Below are positions 46,495 through 57,270 of a stretch of DNA of 64,000 bases, piece after piece (position 1 is the stretch's first letter; each line of letters opens with the position of its first letter). The stretch lies in contig NC_057815.1 in assembly GCF_910594005.1 (NCBI RefSeq), positions 63,068,052-63,132,051 of the forward strand, given 5' to 3'. The notes below the pieces were generated by a model that saw only the letters and a program-made list of their open reading frames with translations, was not told where the DNA came from and searched no databases. This stretch comes from Cervus elaphus (lineage: Eukaryota; Chordata; Mammalia; Artiodactyla; Cervidae). Made by a program: the position numbers and the translations under genes.

Positions 46495-47149
46495 AATTAA
46501 CTATGTATTGTCTATATTTACTATCCTACAGTCAGGGTCAGCATGTTGTCATTGAAATACCCTGCAATGCCATTCCTGGATTTTCTATGATGTGTCAGGC
46601 ATACAACTAGATGCTATATATTAATTATCACATAATTGTGTTAGTTTCATAATATTTATATTATTGATAAAAAGCTGAGGCCTAGTTTTTATTTTCTGAC
46701 TTTGTATGGCTTTCTCTTTGGTTTACCACAATGTATTGTACCTTTTTCCCCGAAAATAACAAATGAAAGCTATTGTGAATATATATAAGCACAAGAAAGT
46801 TGTGAAATTAAATCTATTGCCAATTTACAAGGGGAAAATGTATGCAATTTTCCCATTAAGTCATTGAAGAAAGAGAAACAAGAAAAAAAAATTGAAAAAG
46901 TAAAATTTTCAATGTTGCCTTTACTATTATGCAAAGACAAGCATGTGGGCCTGGGAAGAGAGAGATGGTCCATGTCAGGTGTGGGTTGAGACAAGGGTTT
47001 GTATGGGATGGCATATAGTGCAAAGACCTCACCATCATTTTGAGAGCAGAGAGCTCTTTACGGCTGAAGCGCACAAAAAGGGAAGCAGGCTCTACATAGA
47101 CCTCTGAGTGTCCTTCCTTTTCTTAGGGAGAGAAGAGTCATAACTGAGT

Positions 47150-47340
47150 TTGTGGACTATAAGCCCTTTCTCCTCTCTCCCCCTCAGCATCCAGGTCTGA
47201 ATGATACGCTTATCCTGTCTGGGACTAGGCTGACCCATGTCAAGGCCCAGTCATGGGAGGGGCTCTGCCAGGGCTCTGATAGCATTATCTGTAGGACCAG
47301 GACCTGGGAACAGCAGCTTTTCCCTCCCAGCCCCTAAGCA
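47150..47340. promoter_or_regulatory. Putative beta-globin LCR HS4
   Basis: Repeat-free segment with four GATA-type sites: tgatac (47202-47207), ttatc (47210-47214), and a close inverted pair ctgatag...ttatct (47276-47290). Between them lie GC-rich and MARE-like sequences ('ggctgacccatg'), but no perfect TGASTCA. A tandem inverted GATA pair next to an NF-E2-type site is the known core of HS4. Position (15 kb upstream of epsilon, between HS5 and HS3) fits. Confidence 0.5.
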
Positions 47341-47519
47341 GGGTTTGCCTATTTCTGTATTCAAATGGCATATTTATTTTTAAAGAACTAACAAGGATCC
47401 CACCCAGCCTGGCTGTAGCGTGGAAACCACCCTAAGATATTTTAGGTTCAATCTATTCCTTCTCTCAGAAAGAGCACAGTTCAAGGCCAAAGGGCTCAGG
47501 GAAAAGTGCCCTGAAGAGC

Positions 47520-47650
47520 AAGTCAGGAGCTTTGAGTCCTAACCTGGGCATTTCCATGACAAATTACATCACATTGAGAAAGTCCTCATCTTTCCCTGAG
47601 CTTCAGATTTCTTTTTTGGAAGTGACTGAAGTGACAGTGCGGATAAAATA
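47520..47650 (+). repeat. MIR-like SINE fragment
   Basis: 'gagctttgagtcctaacctg', 'gacaaattacatcacattga', 'cctgagcttcagatttctt': a diverged MIR core. Confidence 0.45.
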
Positions 47651-47969
47651 GTTGTTCTACCAACAGAGAATTTCTGCTGATTAAATTCATCAGTTCCCTC
47701 AACACTTTAACCAGGAGTGTTATTGAGCCCTATACTTTTCAACCAGCAAGACATCCTGAGGTCTTCTCATTCAGCTAGGAAATTCTCCTAAGCAGGCCCA
47801 CTGGTACTAGTGTGTGTGTGCTGGTTGCTGAGTGGAGAAGAGAACATGCTCTTCTCTCCTCTCTTCTCATACCTCTAGGAAAGAGCTTGACACCCTCCCC
47901 ACTTAGCTGCCTCCAGTAACTCACTTCAGAGATTGAACCATTTACTTCAAAGACGTCTTAGGGGGTAGA

Positions 47970-48145
47970 GAGCCGGGGTGAAGAGCATGGACTATGGAGT
48001 CAGATGGTCTGAGTGGCTGAACTAGCTGTATGACCCAATTCTCTCACCTGTAAAATGGGGTTTTAACATCCTCATAAGATTGTTCTGACATTGAGAAAGT
48101 AAATATATGCAAAGTTTGTGGCTTATGTATGCTAAGTGCTCTGGA
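47970..48145 (+). repeat. MIR SINE
   Basis: 'agagcatggactatggagtc', 'gaactagctgtatgaccc', 'ctctcacctgtaaaatggggt', 'tatgctaagtgctctgg': clear MIR in plus orientation. Confidence 0.8.
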
Positions 48146-48194
48146 GTCTTTTGCCATTTTTATTGGCTATTTTATTCTACACTTTATACCAGTG

Positions 48195-48420
48195 CATTTG
48201 TAACAGTAATAATAAGATAACTGGCATTTATTGAAAGTTTACTAATGTGCCAGACATTTCAGCAAGGATTTTGCATAGCATATCATTTAACTTATTTCTC
48301 TGAGTATACTAAGAGAGAAAGAGGAGTATACTATGTAGAAAAAGGTTGATGGTTATGATTATTGTCCTCATTTAAGTAGTTGGCTTTGTGAAGTCAAGGA
48401 CTGTGACTCTCTGGGTCACT
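48195..48420 (-). repeat. MIR SINE
   Basis: 'ataactggcatttattgaaag', 'actaatgtgccagacattt' and 'catatcatttaacttatttc' give the reverse complement of MIR. Confidence 0.65.
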
Positions 48421-48424
48421 GGTA

Positions 48425-49509
48425 TGTCACCATGTTACCATGAATGCTATTTGGTTTTAACAAATATATGACTATTCCAATATGGGAAGGTTATCTTCTG
48501 AAACAGGGATTTGAGTATTATTATGTGACACAGAATTAAAGAATTTTCATTTGCGTAAGAACTTTGCAATATTATGTTGTTTAACAAAAACAAGGGCTCA
48601 GTGGAAAAGCCATGAGTGCCTCCCTGTGAGAGAAAGTTCTTCACCATGACTGTATGAAACAGGGTAAGCTGAGGATTGTCCTTGATGAATAAATTCTTAG
48701 ACTCACATAGCTCTAATGAAGGTCTGTGCCGTGACATTTTAGTCTCTTCTTCCCTGTCATATACACAGTGATGGACACACATGACAGAAGTCTCTTCCCT
48801 CACTTCTTCATTGGATGAATCAAATTACCAAGTGGATGCGATGAACAGAGGAAAAGAGGGAACCAGAGAAAAAAAGAGTTCCAAGTGAAAACCTCAATAT
48901 TTTCTCCCCATTCAGGGGTCCAGCTGGTGGGAACTTAGGGCTTTGTGAAGCCTGGCCTAAAAACAGGAGTCCCATGGGATATGCACAGGAAAGAGACCAG
49001 TACCCATAAGGGAGCAGGCTTTCTCAGTGTGACAGGGATCCCTTTGCTCCAAACCTCCAGAGCACCTCTCGTCAGGCTGTCCTATCAAAATGTCCTTACA
49101 TCAAGTCTGAAACTGTTTTTCCCAGTCTCTGTCCCATTTCCTTGAAGCAGTTCCCTATGAGGAGACCCTCCCAGCATCCAGAGACTGGTCCTCAGCTTCC
49201 TACTCTCAGTTCCTTGAGTACAGCTGCCTGAGGTTCCCTCCTGGGCTTCCACTGTTAACTTTCATCCCCTCTCCTCCCTTTGAATGCTGCTGAGATGATC
49301 CATTTGATGAGTATGGCTCCTTCAAGAAATATTTCACTTGTTAATGGCTTATCCCCCAAATCCCACCCTAAACATCTGAAATCAGTATAAGTAAGAGAAA
49401 ATGAAGGGGAATATGGGAAAATAAGGAGATGCGGAGTGAGTAGGAGAGTTGTGGAGAAGATGGATAGGATTAATGGATGATAAAATCTATTTATTGAGAA
49501 GTTATATTC
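48425..49509. other. LCR intergenic DNA, no gene recognised
   Basis: Apparently single-copy DNA between the HS4 and HS3 candidates. A 118-codon antisense frame (48447-48803) has no motif and no exon signals. Confidence 0.4.
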
Positions 49510-49512
49510 TAA

Positions 49513-49735
49513 GGGCTTCCCTGGTGGCTCATATGGTAAAGACTCTGTATGCAGTGTGCTCCCACCCGGGTTCGATTCCTGGATCAGGAAGATCTCACGG
49601 AGAATCTCACAGGCAGCCCACTCCAGTACTCTTGCCTGGAAAATCCCATGGACAGAGGAGCCTGGCAGGCTACAGTCCATGAGGTTGCAGAGTTGGACAT
49701 GACTGAGCGAGTTCACTTTCCTTTCCTTTCCTTTT
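49513..49735 (+). repeat. Bov-tA-type SINE with CTTTC tail
   Basis: Plus-orientation copy from 'gggcttccctggtggctc' to the tail (ctttc)n at 49715-49735. Confidence 0.92.
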
Positions 49736-49738
49736 TTC

Positions 49739-49808
49739 TATACTCTAATTAATTAAATTATATTCTAATTAAATAAGCTCTAATATATACTCTAATTAAT
49801 TAAATAAG
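49739..49808. repeat. Local direct duplication of TACTCTAATTAATTAAAT
   Basis: The 18-mer occurs at about 49741 and 49788, with a shorter ttctaattaaat copy between. It lies directly after the SINE tail. Confidence 0.8.
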
Positions 49809-49811
49809 CTG

Positions 49812-50030
49812 CTACTTCAGAGTGTGTCATATTTTCTTCTAACCCCACATAAACTCTACAAAACTGGATAAGATCATCATCCCTATTATGAGATGAGGGG
49901 ATGAAGACTAAGCTCAGAGGAGTCAAGACATGTTGCCTAAGGTCAGACATGTAAGAGACATCGCTAGTTCTTGGACCCAAACCAGACTCTGAATCCACAG
50001 CTCACAAGCCTTTTGCTGCACTGCTGAGGA
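49812..50030 (-). repeat. MIR SINE next to HS3
   Basis: 'gatcatcatccctattatgag', 'tgttgcctaaggtcagacat', 'gactctgaatccacagctc': MIR in reverse orientation. Confidence 0.7.
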
Positions 50031-50129
50031 GCATGAGATGTATAGGCCTAGGATAGCAGAGGAATGGGGCTCTGGATGTATGAGGCAGGCCTGGAGAAGT
50101 CTGGGACTGTAACTCTGCAAGCAGGCATT

Positions 50130-50460
50130 TCTTTGGGCTTGAACTTCAGCGAAATTTGACTCAGCAAACCCGAGGTCTCCACAGGGACTCTGGGAGCTGG
50201 GGTACAAGATGTGTCTATCAGAGGTCACAGAGAGGGCAGGGCCAAGACTAGTTGCTGGCTATCAGAGCCCAGAAGGGCTACAGGTCTGTTGGGTCAGATA
50301 GGTGGTCAGGTCAGGTTGGCGGCTCTGGGTGGAGTCGCGAGTCTCAGGGCAGATAGACTGTGAGAACAGGAGTGAGCAGGGGAAAGGGGAGCGAGGCCCA
50401 GCACAGCAGCATTTAACTTTTTACCACCACGTGAGACTCCCCAGCTCAAACAGGGGGGGC
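50130..50460. promoter_or_regulatory. Putative beta-globin LCR HS3
   Basis: Repeat-free and GC-richer. It contains a MARE (TGACTCAGCA, 50157-50166), then GATA sites TATCA (50216-50220), TATCAG (50260-50265), AGATAG (50296-50301) and AGATAG (50351-50356), and a GT/CACCC-type box GGGTGG (50328-50333). NF-E2 plus GATA-1 plus KLF1 sites is the defining combination of LCR cores. It lies 3.6 kb from HS2, close to the HS2-HS3 distance in other mammals. Confidence 0.6.
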
Positions 50461-51014
50461 TTGGTCCTCTGAACATAGTCTTGACATCTGTAAAATAAGG
50501 ATAATAATTATATCTATCTTTGGGGTTACTGAAGACAAAAAGAGATACACACTGTCAGGACCAGTAACAGCAATTCAGGCTAGAGCTATGGGCTCACTAG
50601 GGACCAGATGTCTCAGGTAAATTCTAGGAAATAGCACCAACCACTCTTAAAGATGTGCACTGTTTCAAAGCCCAATACATCATTTAACAAAAGCCTGAGG
50701 TTCTCTGTAAGCAGAGCCTTCCCCTCCCAAAGTCGGGCCATCTTCCCAGGTACTGTGGTCAAAGTCCAGAGCTTAACTTTCAGGTTGAAACTCCTGAGGG
50801 CATAGGTGCAGATGAAGGTAGCTGACAGCAACTTTGCTATTTAAGAAAATCTCACTTCACATGGAGCATGTACAACCCTAGATCCTGAAACATGAGAGGT
50901 CCACTAAGAATCGGACCAGAAGTTGAACAGGAAACAGGATGATTAAGGAACTAGAGACCACAGGAAAGACACTTGAAGAAACAGAAGAGATTTAGACTAG
51001 GGGAAAATTAAAAG

Positions 51015-51120
51015 CGGATGGGAGTTAACACTTACTGAAATCTATCTACTTGTCAGGTACCATTCTAGGTATTTAAATAGTCTCCTTTAATATGGTAGTT
51101 CTGTGAAGTATATATCCTGA
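51015..51120 (-). repeat. MIR fragment
   Basis: 'gttaacacttactgaaatc', 'gtcaggtaccattctaggt', 'gtagttctgtgaagtatat': reverse MIR. Confidence 0.5.
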
Positions 51121-51125
51121 TATAT

Positions 51126-51175
51126 GTTATTGTTGTTTAATTGCTAAGTCATGTCTGACTCTTCATGACCTCATA
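51126..51175 (-). repeat. Short BovB/SINE tail fragment
   Basis: 'gttgtttaattgctaagtc' and 'tgtctgactcttcatgacc' only; the remainder is missing. Confidence 0.7.
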
Positions 51176-51179
51176 ATTC

Positions 51180-51510
51180 ATGCTAATGATAAGTGTTATT
51201 TCTTGAGTTTTTCATATATGCTGTTATAATTTAAGTTCATTACATGAATTAACTTAGTTTATAGTTTATCCTCTACCAGTATTCAGAAGTCCATTAATGT
51301 TTCTCAGTTGATGAGGAAACCAAGGCACAGAAAATGTAAAATTCATGTCAATGTATGGCAAAACCAATACAATATTATAAAGAAAATAAATAAATTTAAA
51401 AAACTGAAAAGAAAAAGAAAATGTAAGAAAATGTCTTGAATAAGTAGCCAATTTTTAATGTGAACCCAGGTGTTCTGGGCTCACCTGTTGTCTATATTAC
51501 ACTGTCTTTT
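51180..51510 (-). repeat. MIR SINE split by an L1 tail
   Basis: 'aagttcattacatgaattaac', 'gatgaggaaaccaaggcac', then after the insertion 'gtgaacccaggtgttctggg': reverse MIR. Confidence 0.65.
51340..51415 (+). mobile_element. 76-bp L1 tail insertion with target duplication
   Basis: Only the extreme L1 3' end is present ('gtcaatgtatggcaaaacc', A-rich tail). It is flanked by exact 11-bp copies of agaaaatgtaa at 51329-51339 and 51416-51426. A very short, recent 5'-truncated insertion inside the MIR. Confidence 0.85.
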
Positions 51511-51529
51511 TTCAAGTGTGGGTGACTTG

Positions 51530-51645
51530 AAGGTCAAAGAGATGAAATAATCTGTCCAAGCTCACAGAGCAGGTAAGTAGTGAGGTTAAGATGTAGGCCC
51601 CATTCTCTTGCTGCTAAAGACTGTGCTCTTTCTACAACAAAGCAT
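51530..51645 (-). repeat. MIR fragment
   Basis: 'ctgtccaagctcacagagc', 'taagtagtgaggttaagat' and 'gactgtgctctttct' are the reverse MIR core. Confidence 0.6.
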
Positions 51646-52240
51646 CAACATGGACATCCACTGTGGACCCAAGAAATAGAAGCAGGTTAAACTGCCCCTT
51701 TTCCCTATCTTTTTTTCAGGTTAAAAAGAGGCTCTAGCTTGGACTACAAAGATGGTTGGATTGTAGGTTAAGTCCATAGTGGCCCATGTGACCTCTTGAC
51801 CCCTTGGCCAAGCAGCAAGTTTGGTTAAGGAAGAGAGCGTATTAAAGTCACTGAACCTAACAGACAGGCATGTCTATTTACCTAGGTCTCTGTGACATCT
51901 TACTCAGTGCCAAGCACTGGGGACACTAAACCACCCAGGGCAGTGCTGTGGTGTTAACAGCACAAAAAACGAGGAGGTCTGCAAGTTCCCTGAAACCCCC
52001 TTTGCAGAGCTTTGACAATGAGCCCTCACAAATGTTACCAGGGCAGGACCCTGCTTTATATGTTAACTTCTCCAAGGTCAGTTTGGGCCTCATGCTGTCT
52101 TTATTTTGGGGGAGTAAATAATGTACCAAAAGATCTTACAGGATTAAATAAATGTAAGGTGACCCTTGAGAGATGAATGGGTTTCTCGTAATAGAGAATA
52201 CCTACTCTCCATCATCCTTCAAGATACGTAGAAATAGCTA
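51646..52240. other. LCR intergenic DNA, no gene recognised
   Basis: No repeat or coding feature recognised. Confidence 0.4.
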
Positions 52241-52245
52241 CTATG

Positions 52246-52453
52246 CAGTGTTGTTATTTAGTCACTAAGTCATGTCCCACTCTTTGCAACCCCATGGACT
52301 GTAGCTTTCCAGGCTCCTCTGTCCGTGGACTTTTCTGAGCAAGAATTCTGGAGTGGGTTGCCATTTCCTTCTTCAGGAGATCCTCCCGACCCAGGGATCA
52401 AACTCACATTTCTTGCATTGGCAAGCATTACCACTGAGCCACCAAGGAAGCCA
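52246..52453 (-). repeat. Bov-tA-type SINE
   Basis: Reverse-orientation copy ('gttatttagtcactaagtc' to 'gagccaccaaggaagcc'). Confidence 0.92.
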
Positions 52454-52689
52454 TAATACTGTGAGGTAGAATAACTGAGCCTTAGAGAGGAACCCCTTGG
52501 TCACAGAAAGAAACTTCATCACTCATCACAATAAACTCTCCCTTCCTCTTCTTTCCTACATCAGAGGTTTCATAAATCTAGTAGGGTCAGGAAAATCAAG
52601 TAAAGGTATATAGCATGTCAGGGTCTTCAGTGAATATAAGCATCTTCCTGATCAAATAAGGATGACAATGCTTTAGTCAAATGTTATCA

Positions 52690-52885
52690 TGAGGTATTGG
52701 AAGTGGTTCAGTGATCCCAATGCTACCTACTCCTTATATATCCTTGGGCAAAGTTCTTAATGTCTCCATGTGTTTGAAATATAAGATGATAATATGACCT
52801 ATAGGATAAATCATGAGAATTAATTTATTGTGTAAAGAGATAGGGATACAATGCATGATCACTAAGTATTATTCACTGTTGTAAT
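52690..52885 (+). repeat. MIR SINE
   Basis: 'tatccttgggcaaagttctt', 'atctccatgtg'-like core and 'aatcatgagaattaatttat': diverged MIR in plus orientation. Confidence 0.5.
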
Positions 52886-53051
52886 ATTATAACAAGTATT
52901 TATGTATAGCTATTACATTCACACCTTACATCCAAAGGATGATTGGAGATACAGATAATTTGAGTCATTCTTTTCTTCTCTTTCTTTTTTAAATAAAAAT
53001 AATACATGTGTTAAGTGTACAACATAATGATTTGAGATGTATATATATATG

Positions 53052-53256
53052 ATGGTGGTGTTGATGGTTTAGTCAACTCTTGTGACCCCCATGAACTATA
53101 GCCCACCCAGCTCCTCTGTCCATGAGATTTCCCAGGCAAGAATACTGGAGTGGGTTGCCATTTCTTACTTCAGCAGATCTTTCCAACCCTAGGATCAAAC
53201 CTATTCCTTCTCTATTGCAGGAAGATTCTTTTACCACTGAGTCACCAGGGAAGCCC
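53052..53256 (-). repeat. Bov-tA-type SINE
   Basis: Reverse-orientation copy ending 'gagtcaccagggaagccc'. It lies about 450 bp upstream of the HS2 core. Confidence 0.92.
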
Positions 53257-53419
53257 ATACATATACATAGAAAAATGATTACAACAGTCAAGTTAATTAT
53301 CTATTATTCTGCTTGCAGAGAAGAAAATTAGAGAGTCATAATTTTCCCCTCCCACATATATCTCTATTAAGTATGTAAACTATTGTAATATTGTATACAT
53401 TATAATTAGCTACTGTTTC

Positions 53420-53528
53420 TGACTAGGACTCCTGGAAAGCAAGATACATGTCTTATTTATGATTCAAGCACTGAAATTAGTGTCTACCACATAGCAACTA
53501 CTCTGAAAACAATTACTGGATGACTCTC
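53420..53528 (+). repeat. L2 3' tail
   Basis: 'actaggactcctggaaagc', 'acatgtcttatttatgattc', 'ccacatagcaactactctg': diverged L2 end. Confidence 0.45.
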
Positions 53529-53679
53529 CTGCCTACAAGCCCAGGCCCCTCTAATCCCCTCCAGCCATCTCATCTCCAATTAAATAAGCTCCAATTCCTC
53601 TTTAATTCATAATTTATTTTTGTCTAAATCTCCACTGCTTCCTTCCTATTGGCATTCTTGCTCAGGCCACCCATCTGAG

Positions 53680-54010
53680 TCAGTGCCCTGCTCCCTATCT
53701 CCTCGGTCTGCATAGCCCTACGGGTGAGGGTCTGCCCCCAACACAGCCATGCTGAGTCACGCTGAGTCATGCTGAGGCTTAGGGTATGTGGCCAGATGTT
53801 CTCAGCCCTGCCTGTTGACTGCTATCTGGGTCCCCAGCAGGAGGCTTACAGGACAGATGACAAAAAAGGAGAAGTACACTGCCTGACTGTGACTCCACCC
53901 CAGCCCGCATCAGGAGGAAACAGGGATACTGAGGCAGAATGTGACATATCCTGGAATATGTTCCCTTTGGATTTAAAGTGTATTTCTGGTTGTCCCATAG
54001 ATGCCATCAA
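53680..54010. promoter_or_regulatory. Beta-globin LCR HS2 enhancer core
   Basis: This is the erythroid enhancer HS2, and it matches the mammalian HS2 core as I know it. The tandem MARE is followed by 'gctgaggcttagggt' and an E-box in 'ccagatgttctcagcc' (cagatg 53793-53798). Then come a GATA site TATCTG (53823-53828) in 'ctatctgggtccccagcagg', another cagatg (53844-53849) before an A-run, and a CACCC-type box 'gactccacccc' (about 53891-53901). The segment then reads 'gacatatcctggaatatg'. NF-E2, TAL1/GATA-1 and KLF1 bind these elements in erythroid cells and activate the linked globin genes. It lies 8.5 kb upstream of the epsilon cap site and contains no recognised repeat. Confidence 0.95.
53751..53770 (+). 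promoter_or_regulatory. Tandem NF-E2/AP-1 (MARE) sites of HS2
   Basis: Two TGAGTCA heptamers at 53753-53759 and 53763-53769, exactly 10 bp (one helical turn) apart, each preceded by GC as in a full MARE. This tandem arrangement is the functional hallmark of HS2 in mammals. Confidence 0.97.
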
Positions 54011-54106
54011 ATGATCAGTCATTGTTCATCAAATATTCATCTTTCAGGTAGTCTCCCACAGCCAGAGCAGAAAAAGAAAGAGAAAAGAAGAAAACCTTAT
54101 AAGTAC

Positions 54107-54144
54107 ATGCATCAGTTCAGTTCAGTTCAGTCACTCAGTTGTGT
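54107..54144 (-). repeat. BovB/SINE tail fragment with (TTCAG)n
   Basis: Four ttcag units followed by 'tcactcagttgtg'. Only the tail of a BovB-related element is left. Confidence 0.75.
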
Positions 54145-54341
54145 TTATGGACTTTTAATTCACAAAATAAATAAAATGTGATCAGAGTAATTTGAAGCAT
54201 GAAACCTTTGCTAGTGAAGTCCTGATTCTTTCTTATGTGTTATATAACCCAGGACAGAGCCCTCATAAACTGTTTCCTCCTATATATAAAGATGTGGCAG
54301 GGCCGGATGACTACATAATTTTTCCAGATCTCACCTTTTAA

Positions 54342-54682
54342 AATTTTCTTAAATTTTTCTTGTGGTTGTGCTGGAATCTATTTTGCTGCCTGGAGTTTTT
54401 CTCTAGTTGCAGTGAGGGGGGCTACCCTTCATGGCAGTGTGCGGGCCTGTCATTGCAGTGTCTTCTCTTGGAACACACGCTCTTGGGTGCACGGGCTTCA
54501 GTAGCAGCAGTGTGTGGGCTTCAGTAGTTGTGAGGCAGGCTCAGTAGTGGCGGCTCACAGGCTCAGTAGTTGTGGAGCACAGGCTTAGTTGCTCTGCAGC
54601 ATGTGGAATCTTCCCAGACCAGGGATCAAACCCATGTTATCTGCACTGGCAAATGAATTTCACTGTGCCACCAGGGGAGTCC
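54342..54682 (-). repeat. CHR-type cetartiodactyl SINE
   Basis: About 340 bp, reverse orientation: 'ggtgcacgggcttcagtag', 'aggctcagtagttgtggagc', 'gaccagggatcaaacccatg', 'gtgccaccaggggagtcc'. Imperfect flanking duplication 'agatctcaccttttaa' / 'aggtctgactttttaa'. Confidence 0.85.
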
Positions 54683-55067
54683 TAGGTCTGACTTTTTAAG
54701 ATTCGACATACTGCACATTCACTTTGCAGGATTCTGTGGATATAGACTAAGATAGGATGAAAGAGGGGGGATTGAAACTGGAAAAGGAAAACGTTCATCA
54801 TTTTAGGGCACCCGTGACATCTGCTGACAAAGGGCCTGTGACATACTGGACAGATCTGGCTGGGAATGCCACCAGGGAAACCTTGACTTAAGGAACCATC
54901 TCAGGCCCATTTGGTGCTACTGCTATCATGGGAAAATGTTTTACCTTCTAGGCCTCTGATTAACACCCAAGAAGTGCTATCACTCTTCATGTCACTTTGG
55001 CTAAAATTTGGATGTGTAAACACACTCCAGAGGTATCTTCTGATTTTCCTACCTACGTATCCACCAT

Positions 55068-55373
55068 CTTCATTTTATTTATTTAATTTTGGCTGCCCTA
55101 GTTCTTCATTGCTGCATGTTGGCTTTCTCTAGTAGCGGCAAGCAAGGGCTACTTTCCAGTTGCGGTGTTTAGGCTTATTAATGTGGTAATTTTTTGTGGA
55201 GCACAGGCTCTAGGATACATAGGCTTCAGCAGCTGCGGTGCATAGGCTCAGCAGTCGTGGCCCACGGGCTTAATTGCTCAGTGGCATGGAATCTTCCTGG
55301 ACTGATCAGGGATCTAACCTGTATCCCTTACATTGGCAGATGTTTTCTTAACCATTGGACCACCAGGGAAGTG
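55068..55373 (-). repeat. CHR-type cetartiodactyl SINE
   Basis: Reverse orientation from the (TTTA)n tail through 'gttcttcattgctgcatg' and repeated 'aggcttcagcagctgcggtg' to 'ggaccaccagggaagtgcc'. Confidence 0.85.
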
Positions 55374-55885
55374 CCACTATCCTCAAGAATTCCGAGGCAG
55401 TTAGTGTGATGAACAAAGGAATTGACGAAACTCAACATAAAGACTCTGCTTGTCCAGGTTTCAAATCCTCCCACACAGATACTCACATTCAGAGATTAGC
55501 ATGTACAAGAGCATGTGCAGGCATGCACATACATACACACACAAACACCTCACAAATTACACAACCTGTTAGAAAATCCACTTGGCATTACTTTAAATAT
55601 TTATTTACAGGTTGAGCCCTCGCTACCACCACCCTGGTGTAAGACAATGTAATCTTCACCTGGATGTTTACTGTAGATTCCTAACTGATCTTTCTTCTGC
55701 CACTGCTCTTAATAGCGTCTTCCCAATATTGCAGCCGAAGCACACTGGTAAAAATGCAAATCGTGTATGGTAATCTCTTTGTCCAAAGTTCTCTGATAGT
55801 TTCCTGCATCATTCATAAAAAAGTCAAATTTCCTACAAAAATAATTTCCAATGATAACAATTGCTAATATTTATATTGGCACCTA
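55374..55885. other. LCR intergenic DNA, no gene recognised
   Basis: Short CA-rich stretches near 55520-55545. No gene was recognised. Confidence 0.4.
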
Positions 55886-56106
55886 CAGACTTCCTCTGTG
55901 GCTCAGTGGTAAAGGATCCACCTGCAATGCAGGAGTCACAGGAGACTCATGTTCGATCCCTGGGTCAGGAAGATCCCTAGAGGAGGGCTTGGCAACCAAC
56001 TCCAGTATTCTTGCCTGGAGAATCCCATGGACAGAGGAGCCTGGCAGGCTACAGTCCAAGTTGCAAAGAGTCAGACATGATGGAAGCAACTTAGCATGCA
56101 TGAATG
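55886..56106 (+). repeat. Bov-tA-type SINE
   Basis: Plus-orientation copy ('cagacttcctctgtggctc' to 'gaagcaacttagcatgcatg'). Confidence 0.92.
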
Positions 56107-57265
56107 CATACATATGCACCTACCTCTACATGCATACAAAAACATCAGTGGAGTAATGCCAAAAGAGGTAATGCCAACCAACACCATTCAGACCTCAGCA
56201 AACAGGACCTTAATTGAATTAAGGTCTAAATTGAAATTTAGTTAGTTTCAGAATGTAGTCCATTTGTTTGTAAATTGAGATTGACTCTTGAAGACATATT
56301 CTGGTTGAACTAAAAGGCACACAAGCCTAAAAATAGAAATCAATGTACTTATTTATTAATTTACATTGAGATTTATAACTTGAATATATGTCTCTGTGAA
56401 TAATACATGCTTTCCTTATATCAATCAAGTAAAAGTAGAGGAAACAAACTGTTACAAAGCAAGTAGCTGGATTCAGTCATGCAAAGGAAGCATCTTGACA
56501 GTAAGTTCAGACATGGCTTATTTATCCTTTTCATGGGAAAGATAGATATATTATGTGAGGTTCAACATCTCTAGATTCTAAGCCAACAGAACAACCTTCT
56601 TTTTCCTTTACTTTACTCGTTGGTCAATTCTCTAATGATTAACACACTTTTTTACACATCAGAACATTCCAGAGATTATAGTTAAAAGTTTCTGGCCTGG
56701 GAAGCCTTCTTTTTCTTTCAGGTGATTTTGCATCTATCTTTTGTATTTAAATTAGTTTTCACAACTTTTTATACTAAATTTATTTTTAATTGCAACTAAG
56801 ATTAGAGTGAAATTTGTCCCTCTGGCTTTCAAGGTATTGCATGTTATCTAGCCACTGTAGCCTTCATATTTTGACAGTACTCACCTATTTATAAACATAC
56901 ACACACACATATATTTTACACAGAGCATATTGACCAGGCATTTCTGAACAGTTAACCATGCAAAACCCACAAGCACAAACCCATAACCTCTTTCACTTAT
57001 CTACTTGTATGGAAATGAAAGACAGAGTCTTTGAAAGTCTTAAGAGAAGCACCCTGGCTTTCATTGTCTTTAGCTGGTCCTCTCTTTGCCACTCCTCTCT
57101 TTGTGTACTCCTAAGCCCTTATCTATCCTCACAGTTTCTGACCCACCCAGCTATCACCAGCCCAAGTCCCCAGAAGGAGGAAAACACTGGATCTGCCTAC
57201 CTCTGTTAATTGAAAACAAAACAAGTAAAATAAATGCCTCCTCAAGTCACAGAAACCATGCGAAC
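56107..57265. other. LCR intergenic DNA between HS2 and HS1 positions, no gene recognised
   Basis: AT-rich, with a (CA)n of about 6 units at 56899-56911. The short frames at 56958-57271 carry no motif. Confidence 0.4.
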
Positions 57266-57270
57266 ACATA

